Assembly: GCA_944389885.1 (NCBI GenBank)
Contig: CALXNZ010000012.1
Span: forward strand, 1-64,000
Length of the DNA: 64,000 nt
Source of the DNA: an uncultured Opitutales bacterium
GTDB taxonomy: Bacteria > Verrucomicrobiota > Verrucomicrobiia > Opitutales > Intestinicryptomonadaceae
Direction: 5' to 3'
Shown: positions 17,655 through 26,822 of the stretch, one piece after another
How positions within the stretch are numbered: the first letter of the stretch is position 1
Layout of the letters: the number at the start of each line of letters is the position of its first letter
The notes under the pieces: model-generated
What the model saw: the letters and a program-made list of their open reading frames with translations, nothing else
Databases searched by the model: none
What the model was told of the DNA's origin: nothing
Position numbers and translations under genes: made by a program

Positions 17655-18800
17655 TCATTTTGCCCGCCTTTGCCATGCGCCGTTTTTATTTTTGCCGGCG
17701 AGTTTTTTTATCTCCAACATCAACAGGGCCGCGAGGCACTTTTGTATAGGGAGTTTTGTCAGTTCGGATATGGCGTCGGCGGTGGCGTCGTCGAGCGCGT
17801 CCAAAGCTTTTAGTACTGAAAATTCGTCATCGCCCAGGTTCCCGGGCAGTTCGCTTTGGACAGTTGCAGAGGAAGGTGCTTTGTCTGACGGATTGCAGGT
17901 GTCTCCTAACGACAATTTCAGCTGTCCGGAGAATTGCAGGGCTTCCAATACGTCTTCAGGCGAGGCCGCAAGAGTGGCGCCGTCGCGTATCAAAGCGTGG
18001 CAGCCGCGGCTCGACGGACTGTCTATCCTGCCGGGAATCGCGAAAACGTCCCTTCCTTGTTCGGCCGCCAGACGGGCGGTTATCATGCTGCCGCCGCGCG
18101 TATCGCTTTCGACAACTATTGTGGCGAGTGATATTCCGGAAATTAGCCGGTTGCGTATAGGGAAAGTCTGCCTGTCGGCGCGCGTGCCGAGCGGAAATTC
18201 CGAAAGTACCGCGCCGTTGTCTATTATTTTTTTGTATAGGTCGATGTTTTCCGGAGGATATATTACGTCAACTCCGCAGCCGAGAATTGCGATTGTTTTT
18301 CCGCCAGCTTCCATAGCCCCTATATGCGCGGCGGTATCTATGCCCCTTGCCATTCCGCTCACGACAGTCAATCCGGCCCTGGCGAATGCGGCCGCAAATT
18401 TTCTGGCTACGCTCTGTCCATACACGGTGCATATCCGGGAGCCAACTATCGACACCATCGGGGCGTTGAGGTCGGCGTTGCCCATGCAATACAATCCCGT
18501 GGGGGAGTCTTGCAGCGAGCGCAATAGGCCCGGATAATTGTTATCTTCGATACATATGAAATTTCCCCCTATATTTGCGAGAGCGTCTTTTACGGGAGAA
18601 ATATTTATTGATTTGGAAAATTTAACTATGGATTCAGCGGCTTTTTTTCCTACCCTTTCAACTTCCATGAGGCGCTCTTTTGTGGCGGAGAATATTGCCG
18701 CCGGCGAACCAAAGTGCCTGAGAAGCCGCATGGCCGTAGTGGAGCCGATTTCGGGGATTAGCCCGAGAAGCATATAGGAATCTTTGTCTGGTTTGCACAT
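17655..18800 (-). CDS. dprA: DNA-processing protein DprA
   Basis: The 381-residue protein protects incoming single-stranded DNA and loads RecA during transformation. It has an N-terminal HhH/SAM-like part, a Rossmann-like core with VSGMARGIDTAAHIGA, FPIRNRLISGIS and VVESDTRGGSMITARLA, and a C-terminal winged-helix-like region. It is the last gene of the leftward trkA-trkH-pdxJ-acpS-nnr run, 9 bp after nnr. Confidence 0.94.
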   Translation of the reverse strand: MCKPDKDSYMLLGLIPEIGSTTAMRLLRHFGSPAAIFSATKERLMEVERVGKKAAESIVKFSKSINISPVKDALANIGGNFICIEDNNYPGLLRSLQDSPTGLYCMGNADLNAPMVSIVGSRICTVYGQSVARKFAAAFARAGLTVVSGMARGIDTAAHIGAMEAGGKTIAILGCGVDVIYPPENIDLYKKIIDNGAVLSEFPLGTRADRQTFPIRNRLISGISLATIVVESDTRGGSMITARLAAEQGRDVFAIPGRIDSPSSRGCHALIRDGATLAASPEDVLEALQFSGQLKLSLGDTCNPSDKAPSSATVQSELPGNLGDDEFSVLKALDALDDATADAISELTKLPIQKCLAALLMLEIKKLAGKNKNGAWQRRAK

Positions 18801-18809
18801 TGGTATGTT

Positions 18810-20366
18810 TTAGTCTTTGGCAAATTTAAATGCCAGGCTAAGGAACGGAATTATGTCAGATGTTGCAACGGAATTTTCCCCGTATTTGTCGAATGCAGCC
18901 TGAGCCGCGCAACCAAGCCAGAATGATGATAGGGCTAAGACATCTTTGCCGGATAGATTTAAATCCTTTCTTGAAAGCAAAGCCCCGCATATTCCCGCCA
19001 GAATGTCCCCGCTGCCGCCGCGCCCGAGGATTGGACCACCGCTTAAGTTGTATACGATGCTGTTCCCGTCGCAGATTCTGGTTATGTTTGATTTTAACGC
19101 TATCGAAGCTGAATATTTCGCGCATGCGTTCCTAAGCGAGGTGTTGGAAGCGTCTGATGCTATGCGCAATATTTCTCCTTCATGTGGCGTCATGAGAATT
19201 TGCCGCTTGCTGCGGCATGCGTGGCCTGCTATTTCCGGGCATATGGCGTCGGCGTCGAGCACGCACGGCGTGTCGGGATATTTTTTCAAAACCTCCGCCA
19301 TGAATGCGCGCGTGTCTTCAGATGCGGTTGTACCAGAACCCATCAGCAAAGCCGTTGGCCGCGCGGATTTCTTTAGCACAATGTCGAATCCTTTTATTGA
19401 GATAGAACCGCCGTCGTTTTCAGGGCAGGCGACCCATATGGCGGAAGGCTCAATCGCGGCAAAACACGGTGCCAAAGTTTCGGGTACAAACGCCGTCACT
19501 ATTCCGGTTCCCGCCCTTAGGGCCGCCCTTACATTTAACATCGCCGCTCCGGGAAAGGATTTAGAGCCGGCTATCACGAATAGATTCCCGTAGTGGCGCT
19601 TGTCGGTTTGCCATGCTCTTGGCTTCTCAAGCATGGCGAAGAATTTAGGAGATATTACGGAATCTCCGATGTTATTAAAGGAATTTTCTCCGGGCAATGC
19701 ATCGAACAATCCTATGTCTATATATCTCAACCTCCCTGTGTGGGGATTGTTGAATTTCTCAATAAGGGCGCGCTTCACGGAGGCCGTTGCGTATGTGACA
19801 TCCGCTTTAAATATAGGGTTTCCCGGATGCGATTCCGAGGCTCCAGATGGTATGTCTATTGATATGCGGTATAGTGCGGGAACTTTGTTTATGGCGTCTA
19901 TTACGGCGCAAAATTCCGGTTTTGCGGGAGGCTTGAATTTCATACCCGACAGTCCGTCTATGATGATGTCGGCCTCTAAACCTTCTGCTTGCCGTATGAG
20001 CGCTTCAAAATCTATAATGTCTGCGCGGGTATTTCCAAATGTTGCGGTTAGAGAGTCCAGGGCGGCTTTCGTATTAGGGCGCATTTGCTTTGAAAGATTT
20101 GCCGCGACGCAAATTGTGGCCCCGCATTTTTTTGCTATTTCTCCGGCTGTGATAATTGCGTCTCCGCCGTTGTGCCCGTTGCCGGCAAGAACGAGTATTT
20201 TTACTTTGGACGGAAGCCTGCTTCCGAATTCCTTAAAAAACATGTCGGCGCATTTATTGCCGACCTTCAGCATTGCTTCTGCGGATTTTGCGTCGTCGCC
20301 CCCGAATATTTTATATTCAAGAAGCTGCGCTTCGGCGCAGGATAATATAGGGTGGTATTGCTTCAT
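18810..20366 (-). CDS. nnr: bifunctional NAD(P)H-hydrate epimerase / ADP-dependent dehydratase
   Basis: This 518-residue protein repairs hydrated NAD(P)H. The N-terminal YjeF_N epimerase domain has LAGNGHNGGDAIITAGEI. The C-terminal ribokinase-like dehydratase domain has AGSKSFPGAA, LMTPHEGEILRI and the catalytic loop GGSGDILAGICGALL. The start at ATG 20366 overlaps the acpS stop by 4 nt; a longer frame would run deep into acpS. The spacing shows coupling with acpS and dprA. Confidence 0.94.
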   Translation of the reverse strand: MKQYHPILSCAEAQLLEYKIFGGDDAKSAEAMLKVGNKCADMFFKEFGSRLPSKVKILVLAGNGHNGGDAIITAGEIAKKCGATICVAANLSKQMRPNTKAALDSLTATFGNTRADIIDFEALIRQAEGLEADIIIDGLSGMKFKPPAKPEFCAVIDAINKVPALYRISIDIPSGASESHPGNPIFKADVTYATASVKRALIEKFNNPHTGRLRYIDIGLFDALPGENSFNNIGDSVISPKFFAMLEKPRAWQTDKRHYGNLFVIAGSKSFPGAAMLNVRAALRAGTGIVTAFVPETLAPCFAAIEPSAIWVACPENDGGSISIKGFDIVLKKSARPTALLMGSGTTASEDTRAFMAEVLKKYPDTPCVLDADAICPEIAGHACRSKRQILMTPHEGEILRIASDASNTSLRNACAKYSASIALKSNITRICDGNSIVYNLSGGPILGRGGSGDILAGICGALLSRKDLNLSGKDVLALSSFWLGCAAQAAFDKYGENSVATSDIIPFLSLAFKFAKD

Positions 20367-20761
20367 TTTGATAATATCGCTATTGCTTGGGCGAAGTCTT
20401 TCAAATGCGTAAGGCTTATATGCATTGTTTTCCCGTTGAGATGGTCGATTCTCGCCTTGGCCGCGGAGTCGAGTATTGCGTAAGGCGATCCGTCTTTGGC
20501 GTTTCCCACACATAGGCTCTTAAGTGTAATTTCTCCGCTAAATCCAGTTCCAAGAGCTTTAGACATGGCCTCTTTTGCCGCAAAACGCGCGGCGTAGTGA
20601 ATGGCTGGATTGCTTTTTTTCGAGCAATAGGCAATTTCTCCGTCGGAAAATGTGCGGCGAAGAAACGCTTCGCCGTACTCGTCGATGAGTTTTGCAATTC
20701 TCGCGACATCGCAGACGTCTATCCCGACGCCAGCTACGCCTTTTAGTTCAGAAGCATCCAT
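20363..20761 (-). CDS. acpS: holo-[acyl-carrier-protein] synthase
   Basis: The 132-residue protein transfers 4'-phosphopantetheine to acyl carrier protein. It shows GVGIDVCDVARI with the metal-binding Asp, and RFAAKEAMSKALGTG with the conserved Glu/Lys. The C-terminus has the typical HISLTH segment. The start overlaps the pdxJ stop by 14 nt, and the end overlaps nnr by 4 nt. The pdxJ-acpS order is common in bacteria. Confidence 0.95.
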   Translation of the reverse strand: MDASELKGVAGVGIDVCDVARIAKLIDEYGEAFLRRTFSDGEIAYCSKKSNPAIHYAARFAAKEAMSKALGTGFSGEITLKSLCVGNAKDGSPYAILDSAAKARIDHLNGKTMHISLTHLKDFAQAIAILSK

Positions 20762-21506
20762 ATTTTACTAAAAGCTCTTTCATCTCCCTTACAGCGTTTT
20801 CGATTCCGCATAACAAAGAGCGCGATATTATGGTGTGCCCTATATTTAGCTCGTTAAAATTCGCCGCTTCGAGGAGGCGGGAGACGTTGGCGTAGTTTAT
20901 GCCGTGCCCCGAATTGACCGTAAGTCCCAATTCAGCCGCGCGGGTTGCGGCCGCGGATATTCTGGAAAGTTCCGCTTTAATCTTGTCCGGATTTCCCCAA
21001 GCGTTTGCGTATGCGCCGGTATGGAGTTCCACCATTTGCGCCCCTGCGGCCGCGGCCGCCTCTATCTGCGAGGCGTCGGGATCTATGAATACGGAGCATT
21101 GTGTTCCGACTTCAGTAAGCTTGCCGACATAATAGGATATTTTTTCCAATTCCGACGCAGCGTCAAGTCCGCCTTCGGTGGTTATTTCCATTCTGTTTTC
21201 CGGAACAAGGCAAACGTAGTCGGGCTTGATTTTCAAGGCTATGTCGAGAATTTCCGGATTGCAGGCCATTTCAAGATTTAGCTTTGTGGCTATTTTTTTT
21301 CTTAGCTCGAATATATCTGAATCTTGCATATGCCGCCTATCTTCGCGCAGATGGGCGGTAATGGAGTCGGCTCCTCCGCGTTCGGCCGCGAGGGCGACAT
21401 CTATTATATTAGGTTCTACGATTATTCCCGATTCGGCTTCCAGTCCCCTATAACGGGCCTGTCTCAAGGTCGCGCTGTGATCTATATTTACCCCTAACTT
21501 TGTCAT
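20748..21506 (-). CDS. pdxJ: pyridoxine 5'-phosphate synthase
   Basis: The 252-residue TIM barrel condenses 1-deoxy-xylulose 5-phosphate with 3-amino-2-oxopropyl phosphate in DXP-dependent vitamin B6 synthesis. The N-terminus has LGVNIDHSATLRQARY, followed by ITAHLREDRRHM, VCLVPE, IDPDASQIEAA and VNSGHGINYANV, all in family order. It starts 12 bp after the trkH stop. Confidence 0.96.
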   Translation of the reverse strand: MTKLGVNIDHSATLRQARYRGLEAESGIIVEPNIIDVALAAERGGADSITAHLREDRRHMQDSDIFELRKKIATKLNLEMACNPEILDIALKIKPDYVCLVPENRMEITTEGGLDAASELEKISYYVGKLTEVGTQCSVFIDPDASQIEAAAAAGAQMVELHTGAYANAWGNPDKIKAELSRISAAATRAAELGLTVNSGHGINYANVSRLLEAANFNELNIGHTIISRSLLCGIENAVREMKELLVKYGCF

Positions 21507-21518
21507 AAATTTAAATTA

Positions 21519-23009
21519 TTATTGAAATTTTCTCCACAGGGACGGCATAAAAAGAACGAGTATTGAATAGAATTCAAGGCGTCCCATAACCATCAGGCAA
21601 CTAAGAAATATTTTCGATGCCCCATTCATGAATCCGTAGTTTTTAACGGGGCCAACTTCTGCCAGCCCGGGTCCGGCATTGCTTGTGCAGCTGACTACCG
21701 CGGATATGCATCCGCTAAAGCTCATGTCGGGTTCAAGCGCCGCCAGTACCCAGAATCCAAATATGCATATTATTGAATAAAGGCATATGTGGGACATAAT
21801 TGTGTCAGCGTCTTCCGTATCCAAAACCTTCCCGTTCAACCTAAGAGGGAGAACCAATCTCGGCCTGAATGACTTTACAATATCGCGCTTCACAAATTTG
21901 AAGGCCACTACTCCCCGCAGGACTTTGAGCCCGCCGGCAGTGGAGCCCGCGCATCCTCCTAATATCATTATGATAAATAGGGCAACATGTGTAAAGGGCA
22001 GCCATTCTTGATAGTTTGAAGTGGCGAACCCGGTAGTAGTCATTATGGATACCGTTTGAAATGCGCTTTTTGTTATTGCATTGCTCCATGTGTCTATAGT
22101 GAACAGATTTTTGTCATGCAGCAGTATAATTGCTATCGCCACCGATACCGAAGCAAGTATTGCTATATATGTTTTGAATTCAGTGTTGCGAAATACACTT
22201 TTGAAATTTCCCCTGAGGAACATTATTATGGTCATAAAGTTCACTCCGCCGAGGGTCATAAAAAATATTACCGTCCAGTCAATCAACGAATTTTTGTAAT
22301 GGGCGATGCTGTCGTTATATACGCTAAAGCCTCCCGTAGATACGGTAGCTAACATATGGCATATGCCGTCGAACCAGCCCATTCCGGTGAGCCTAAAAGC
22401 GGCAAGACATATTAACGATATTATTACATATATGGCGAGTATGCGCATTGTTGCGCTTTGTATGCGTTCGTAATCCGACACGTCTCCGGCGTGCGTTCCG
22501 GATTCTCCGCCTCCCATATATAGGGTTTTTGCTCCGGATCCGAGAAACGACATTATTGCCACAAAGAAGAGTACCACACCCAATCCTCCTATCCATTGTG
22601 ACAGCGCTCTCCAAAAGAGAAGGCTTCGCGGTATGCTTTCAACATCTCCGAAAATTGACGCCCCGGTTGTAGTGATTCCGCTTGCGGATTCAAATATGGC
22701 GTCAGGGAAAGGGCATGCGAGTATGAGAAAATATGGTACAGCCCCCAAGATGGATACGAGAATCCAGCCCACGCCGACTATGCACATGGCCTCCTTCTTC
22801 TGTATATTTGTAGGGGCGTTGCGGCTTGGAAGATAGAATGCCAGAGCGGACATCGCCGACAGCGCTATGGCGCATACCCATGAGGGCATTGCCTCCGCTT
22901 CGGACACTTCAGCCGCATAAATTTGCGACACTCCCGCGCATAGCGAAAACGCCACGGTTGTCGTCCACAACACGAGCGAAAGCATTTTGAATATTATAGG
23001 ATAGTTCAT
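21519..23009 (-). CDS. trkH: Trk-type potassium uptake protein TrkH
   Basis: This 496-residue integral membrane protein has the four-repeat KcsA-like architecture. Selectivity-filter segments are visible: SGITTTGASIF, LATVSTGGFSVY, VSIMTTTGFATSNY and SCTSNAGPGLAEVG. It forms the K+ channel and works with TrkA, whose gene ends 15 bp upstream in the same leftward unit. Confidence 0.95.
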   Translation of the reverse strand: MNYPIIFKMLSLVLWTTTVAFSLCAGVSQIYAAEVSEAEAMPSWVCAIALSAMSALAFYLPSRNAPTNIQKKEAMCIVGVGWILVSILGAVPYFLILACPFPDAIFESASGITTTGASIFGDVESIPRSLLFWRALSQWIGGLGVVLFFVAIMSFLGSGAKTLYMGGGESGTHAGDVSDYERIQSATMRILAIYVIISLICLAAFRLTGMGWFDGICHMLATVSTGGFSVYNDSIAHYKNSLIDWTVIFFMTLGGVNFMTIIMFLRGNFKSVFRNTEFKTYIAILASVSVAIAIILLHDKNLFTIDTWSNAITKSAFQTVSIMTTTGFATSNYQEWLPFTHVALFIIMILGGCAGSTAGGLKVLRGVVAFKFVKRDIVKSFRPRLVLPLRLNGKVLDTEDADTIMSHICLYSIICIFGFWVLAALEPDMSFSGCISAVVSCTSNAGPGLAEVGPVKNYGFMNGASKIFLSCLMVMGRLEFYSILVLFMPSLWRKFQ

Positions 23010-23024
23010 ATTCGCTATCGCACC

Positions 23025-24377
23025 TTACGGCAGAAACATTTGCGCAACTTCCCTGCGCTTGTCTTTCTCAAGTATCACTATTATTCTGTCTCCGGCTTTT
23101 ATTTCGTCATCGGCGTTTGGAACTTTTGCTTTTAATTCGTCGACTATTGCAGCTACTATGCATGCCGGGGGCAGTTTCAGGTCTCTCAGCTTTTTACTCA
23201 GGCATGGCGAGTTCTCGGGTATTTTAAATTCTATAAACTCGACCGTTCCTCCCTTTAATTCCCCTATGGCTATGAAATCCTTGTTTGTGATGTATTTCTT
23301 TATCTCGTTTACCGTCACCTTTCGAGGTGAGACCGCCGCCCGTATGTCGAGAAATCCGCTTATGTTTTGCAGCACTTGCTCATAGTCGGGTTTGTTGATT
23401 ACCAGTTCAACATATTTCACTCCAAGCTTTTTTGCCTGCAAACAGGTCATTACGTTTTCTTCGTCGTCTTTTGTGCAGGATATGAAATAGTCTGCGCTGC
23501 CTATCTGCTCCTCCTCCAAGAGCCGCAGGCTCGTTGCGCTTCCGTTTATTACGGTGACATTCGGGAACGCTTCGGCGATGTCTTTGCATTTTTTCAGGTC
23601 GGGTTCTATTACCCTAATTTTAAATCTGTAATTGCTTAGCCTGCGTATGACGGATATCGCGGTTTCCGTAGCGCCGTTGAGTACCACCCTTATCGTGGAC
23701 GACGAGTCTTCGTTCGTAAATAATTTGCGGTTTGCCAATAACAGTTCGGGAGTCCCTATTACAGTTATCTTATCCCCCGCTTCAAGTACCGTATCGGCAG
23801 TCGGAACAGCAAGTGTTTCGCCCCTCACAAGGTATCCGATTTTAAGGGAAGAGGGCAAGCGTATTTCTTTGAGGGGCTTTCCAAGCGCTTTTGCCGAAGG
23901 GCTCGTGACTATTTCTTGTAGCTCTATTTGGCCGCGGGCAAAGTCCTCCACCGCCATGCGCTCCGGGTTCCTAACGTGCTTGGCGAGCTCTATGGCAGTC
24001 AGCGCTTCCGGATTTATCAAAGTGTCTATATGAAAATATTCCTGGAAGTTTACGCGTTTATTGTCGGAAAATATGAGGTCGTGGACCCTGGCAATGGTAT
24101 ATTTTGCGCCGAGCTTTCGGGCTATAGAACAGGCTACTATATTGAGCTGGTCGTGGGCGGTCATAGCAATGAAGAAGTCGCACGACGACACCCCCGCCTT
24201 TTCAAGGCATCTGGCCGAGGCCCCGTTGCCCCTTATTACGCGGGCGTCCAAGCTGCTTTCGGCTTCGTCGGCTATTGCGTCTTGTTCTTCTATCATTGTC
24301 ACGGCGTGGCCGTCTTCGCTTAGAACTTGGCACAAAAAGAATCCGACATCTCCCGCGCCTGCTATTATTATTTTCAT
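23025..24377 (-). CDS. trkA: Trk system potassium transport regulatory protein TrkA
   Basis: The 450-residue cytoplasmic protein gates TrkH. It has two tandem RCK units, each a Rossmann nucleotide-binding domain (KIIIAGAGDVGFFL at residue 2; a second one beginning near VVLNGATETAISVI) followed by a TrkA_C domain. TrkA_C domains of related systems bind c-di-AMP in some bacteria, which matters because a predicted diadenylate cyclase lies at 43661-45067. It is first gene of the leftward six-gene run. Confidence 0.95.
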   Translation of the reverse strand: MKIIIAGAGDVGFFLCQVLSEDGHAVTMIEEQDAIADEAESSLDARVIRGNGASARCLEKAGVSSCDFFIAMTAHDQLNIVACSIARKLGAKYTIARVHDLIFSDNKRVNFQEYFHIDTLINPEALTAIELAKHVRNPERMAVEDFARGQIELQEIVTSPSAKALGKPLKEIRLPSSLKIGYLVRGETLAVPTADTVLEAGDKITVIGTPELLLANRKLFTNEDSSSTIRVVLNGATETAISVIRRLSNYRFKIRVIEPDLKKCKDIAEAFPNVTVINGSATSLRLLEEEQIGSADYFISCTKDDEENVMTCLQAKKLGVKYVELVINKPDYEQVLQNISGFLDIRAAVSPRKVTVNEIKKYITNKDFIAIGELKGGTVEFIEFKIPENSPCLSKKLRDLKLPPACIVAAIVDELKAKVPNADDEIKAGDRIIVILEKDKRREVAQMFLP

Positions 24378-24434
24378 ATTGCTTTAAATTTAACGGTTTT
24401 TATCCAAATAAAAAGCTTTTTCAAGTTGCTTTCG

Positions 24435-26813
24435 TCAATGAGTTTTTAGGATTTTGAATTCCAAGTCGTCTATAAATACAGTTTCACCGTCTTTCATATA
24501 CGATGCGAATACCGCCGCGTTTACGCTCGCGGAATCGGGGGGTGCGGCCTCCATTAGAAGAAATTTTGAGAAATTCTCGGAAGATGGAAATAAAATGAGA
24601 GTTTTTCTGCCGATGATATTTCCCTCGGCATTTTTAAAAGTGAGATTTGCGTAGATATTTGTTCCGGGGGAGAAATCTCCCTTTGCGTATCCGGAAAACG
24701 CGCAAATTTCTCCCGCTTTCGCGGAGAAATTCTGGGCGATTGCGCTCGTCTCGCAATTCGATAAAAGCAGGCCGTATTTTCCGCTTCGCGCGGCCGATTC
24801 CGATACCGCAAATCTTCTGCCTTGGCAATCTGTATCTATCGTTGTCCAAGGACTCTTATTTACTGGATATCGGCAATCGAACATGTATTTTTCAAATCCG
24901 CCGTCCAATATCAGATTTTGCGCGTTTGGCGATGATTCCGCATAGCGCTTTGCATTCTCGAACACCCGTATTCCCACCAAACTCTTAAGCTTTTCCATCT
25001 GTTCAGGCGAAGGGTTTGAACTCATAATGATTGCCGCGGCGGCGTCTATTGGAGCGCACATTTCTTCGCGCTTCCATATGCCCGTTGGCGGCCGCGGATA
25101 GACGGATTTAAGCTCAAGCTCTCTTAGGGATTCCATGCGCCGTTTCTCGGCGGCTTTTAATTTTTGAATAGAGTTAAAAATCTTATCGGTGTCTGGGGAA
25201 TTTCTAACGAGCTCCGAAAGCTCGACTTTTGCCAGGTAGGAGTAAATCGAATCCTTTGTGAAATTAAATGCGAGGCGCACCTGCGCTATGCGGAGGGCGA
25301 CTTTCCCCGATCTTTCCGCGCGCTCTGCCTCAGCGAGAGCCGACTCCATTTTGCCTATGGTATCGCCGGAAAATATGAGAGCCTGGGACTCGGAGCGCAT
25401 TAGCGATAGCCAGCGCGGAGCCGCTTTGCGCGAATCCCAAGCTTGTCGGGCAATCTCGAAAAATTCGAGCATAGGCGCGGCCGCCTTATGGTAAAATTTG
25501 TCGAAAAACAATTTTTGCAATTCTTCAAATTCTCTGCCGTCACCATTGAGTTTTGTTGCCATTATCCATGACTTTTGCGTGTCGAATGCCCAGAATGGGA
25601 CTGCTTCTCCAAAGTATGCGACGGCGTTTGCTTGCGTTGCGGCATTTAGCGCCTTAAACGAATGTTTTTCCACGGGATTCGGTATAAAATATCCTTCCCC
25701 GTCGAGATAGTCCCATATCATTAGAAATCGCGAAATCTTTCCCCATGCCGCAATTCTTTCGGCGTCGAGTTTTGCGTATTCCGCGTCTCTCCATTCCGCC
25801 TTGTCGCTCGAATAGGCCACAATAACATTCTTTTCGAGAGGGAAGGGCGGAGGGGATATCGTTCCCCTATACGCATGTTGGAATATGAATTTCTTGGGGA
25901 ATCGTTTTGCAACGGCGTTGGTAAATCTAAATACTTGCGGGGAAAAGTTTCGGAGGCCGTCTCCGTATCCGTCGGAGTTCGCGAGGCTTTCCGGGGTTTC
26001 GGAATAAAGGTCGTTGTCTTTCACTCCCAGGCTTGCCCCTTCTTTCGCAGGATTGGCAATCAGGAAACGCGCTATGTAATCCGACGCAAATTCTTCGCAT
26101 TCCTTGTTTAGAAAGTCAATTTGGGCATTGCGATTGTGCCGCAACTTGCCGTTTTTTACTCTGAGCTTGCCGAACAAATTTGGATTTTTCTCGAAAGCAT
26201 GTCCGTCGAAAATTTTTTCCGTGTTGTGCGCCGGAAATCCCAGCATATTTGACGCTCCCTTGCGATTAAACCAAGAAGTTCCAGGGGCGTAAAACTTATA
26301 GCATATAAAAGGGCGCGTGTATTCGGCGTCTGCGTCTGGAATTTCGAGATGCTTTTTTCTCTCATATTCTTCGCCGAGAGCGCCCGGAGCCATATTGTAA
26401 AATCCGCAGAATTTCTCCAGAAATATGTCGGCGGCGGCGTGCGCGCTGTCGGAATTTGGATATTCTATTAAAGCCTTATTTTTGGAAACATCTATGCGTA
26501 TTCTTTTTAGCGCGCCTATATGGGAATCGTCGGAATTTGGATTTAAAGGGGGAATTCCAAGATTTCTCATCTCTATGTTGAAAGCCCCATCGCGCGGTTT
26601 TGCCCCGAACCATTCCACGTTTACAATCCCGTTGTCGGCGAGTTTTGCGAGACTCTTAGCCATTAGATTCGCGGCGTCTGCGTCGGCGATTCTAATATCT
26701 TGCGGAAGCATTATTTGGGCGTCTATGCGGCCGTCCGAAACAAGCGTGGCTCCGATAGCGCAGGGCGGAGTCAAAGCCAAAGACAAAATTGCGACTATGT
26801 TGTGCTGATTCAA
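24435..26813 (-). CDS. exported DUF4838 protein (glycoside hydrolase-like)
   Basis: This 792-residue protein has a signal peptide (IVAILSLALTPPCAIGA). The middle contains DUF4838-like features such as YLDGEGYFIPN, VAYFGEAVPFWAFDTQKSW and KLFFDKFYHKAAAPMLEFF. DUF4838 proteins are related to alpha-glucuronidases and are common in polysaccharide-degrading Verrucomicrobiota and Planctomycetota. The C-terminal ~150 residues look like a beta-sandwich carbohydrate-binding module. The start is TTG, with AGGA 7 nt upstream. It lies 9 bp after the membrane-protein gene. Substrate unknown. Confidence 0.82.
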   Translation of the reverse strand: MNQHNIVAILSLALTPPCAIGATLVSDGRIDAQIMLPQDIRIADADAANLMAKSLAKLADNGIVNVEWFGAKPRDGAFNIEMRNLGIPPLNPNSDDSHIGALKRIRIDVSKNKALIEYPNSDSAHAAADIFLEKFCGFYNMAPGALGEEYERKKHLEIPDADAEYTRPFICYKFYAPGTSWFNRKGASNMLGFPAHNTEKIFDGHAFEKNPNLFGKLRVKNGKLRHNRNAQIDFLNKECEEFASDYIARFLIANPAKEGASLGVKDNDLYSETPESLANSDGYGDGLRNFSPQVFRFTNAVAKRFPKKFIFQHAYRGTISPPPFPLEKNVIVAYSSDKAEWRDAEYAKLDAERIAAWGKISRFLMIWDYLDGEGYFIPNPVEKHSFKALNAATQANAVAYFGEAVPFWAFDTQKSWIMATKLNGDGREFEELQKLFFDKFYHKAAAPMLEFFEIARQAWDSRKAAPRWLSLMRSESQALIFSGDTIGKMESALAEAERAERSGKVALRIAQVRLAFNFTKDSIYSYLAKVELSELVRNSPDTDKIFNSIQKLKAAEKRRMESLRELELKSVYPRPPTGIWKREEMCAPIDAAAAIIMSSNPSPEQMEKLKSLVGIRVFENAKRYAESSPNAQNLILDGGFEKYMFDCRYPVNKSPWTTIDTDCQGRRFAVSESAARSGKYGLLLSNCETSAIAQNFSAKAGEICAFSGYAKGDFSPGTNIYANLTFKNAEGNIIGRKTLILFPSSENFSKFLLMEAAPPDSASVNAAVFASYMKDGETVFIDDLEFKILKTH

Positions 26814-26822
26814 ATATGTGTC

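Noticed and set aside
17575-18537. Open frame of 320 codons on the plus strand overlapping the end of trmH
   Set aside because: It is antisense to dprA, whose motifs are clear, and shows composition expected from the opposite strand of a coding region.
19600-20412. Open frame of 270 codons on the plus strand
   Set aside because: It is antisense to nnr and the end of acpS. No start site or motif.
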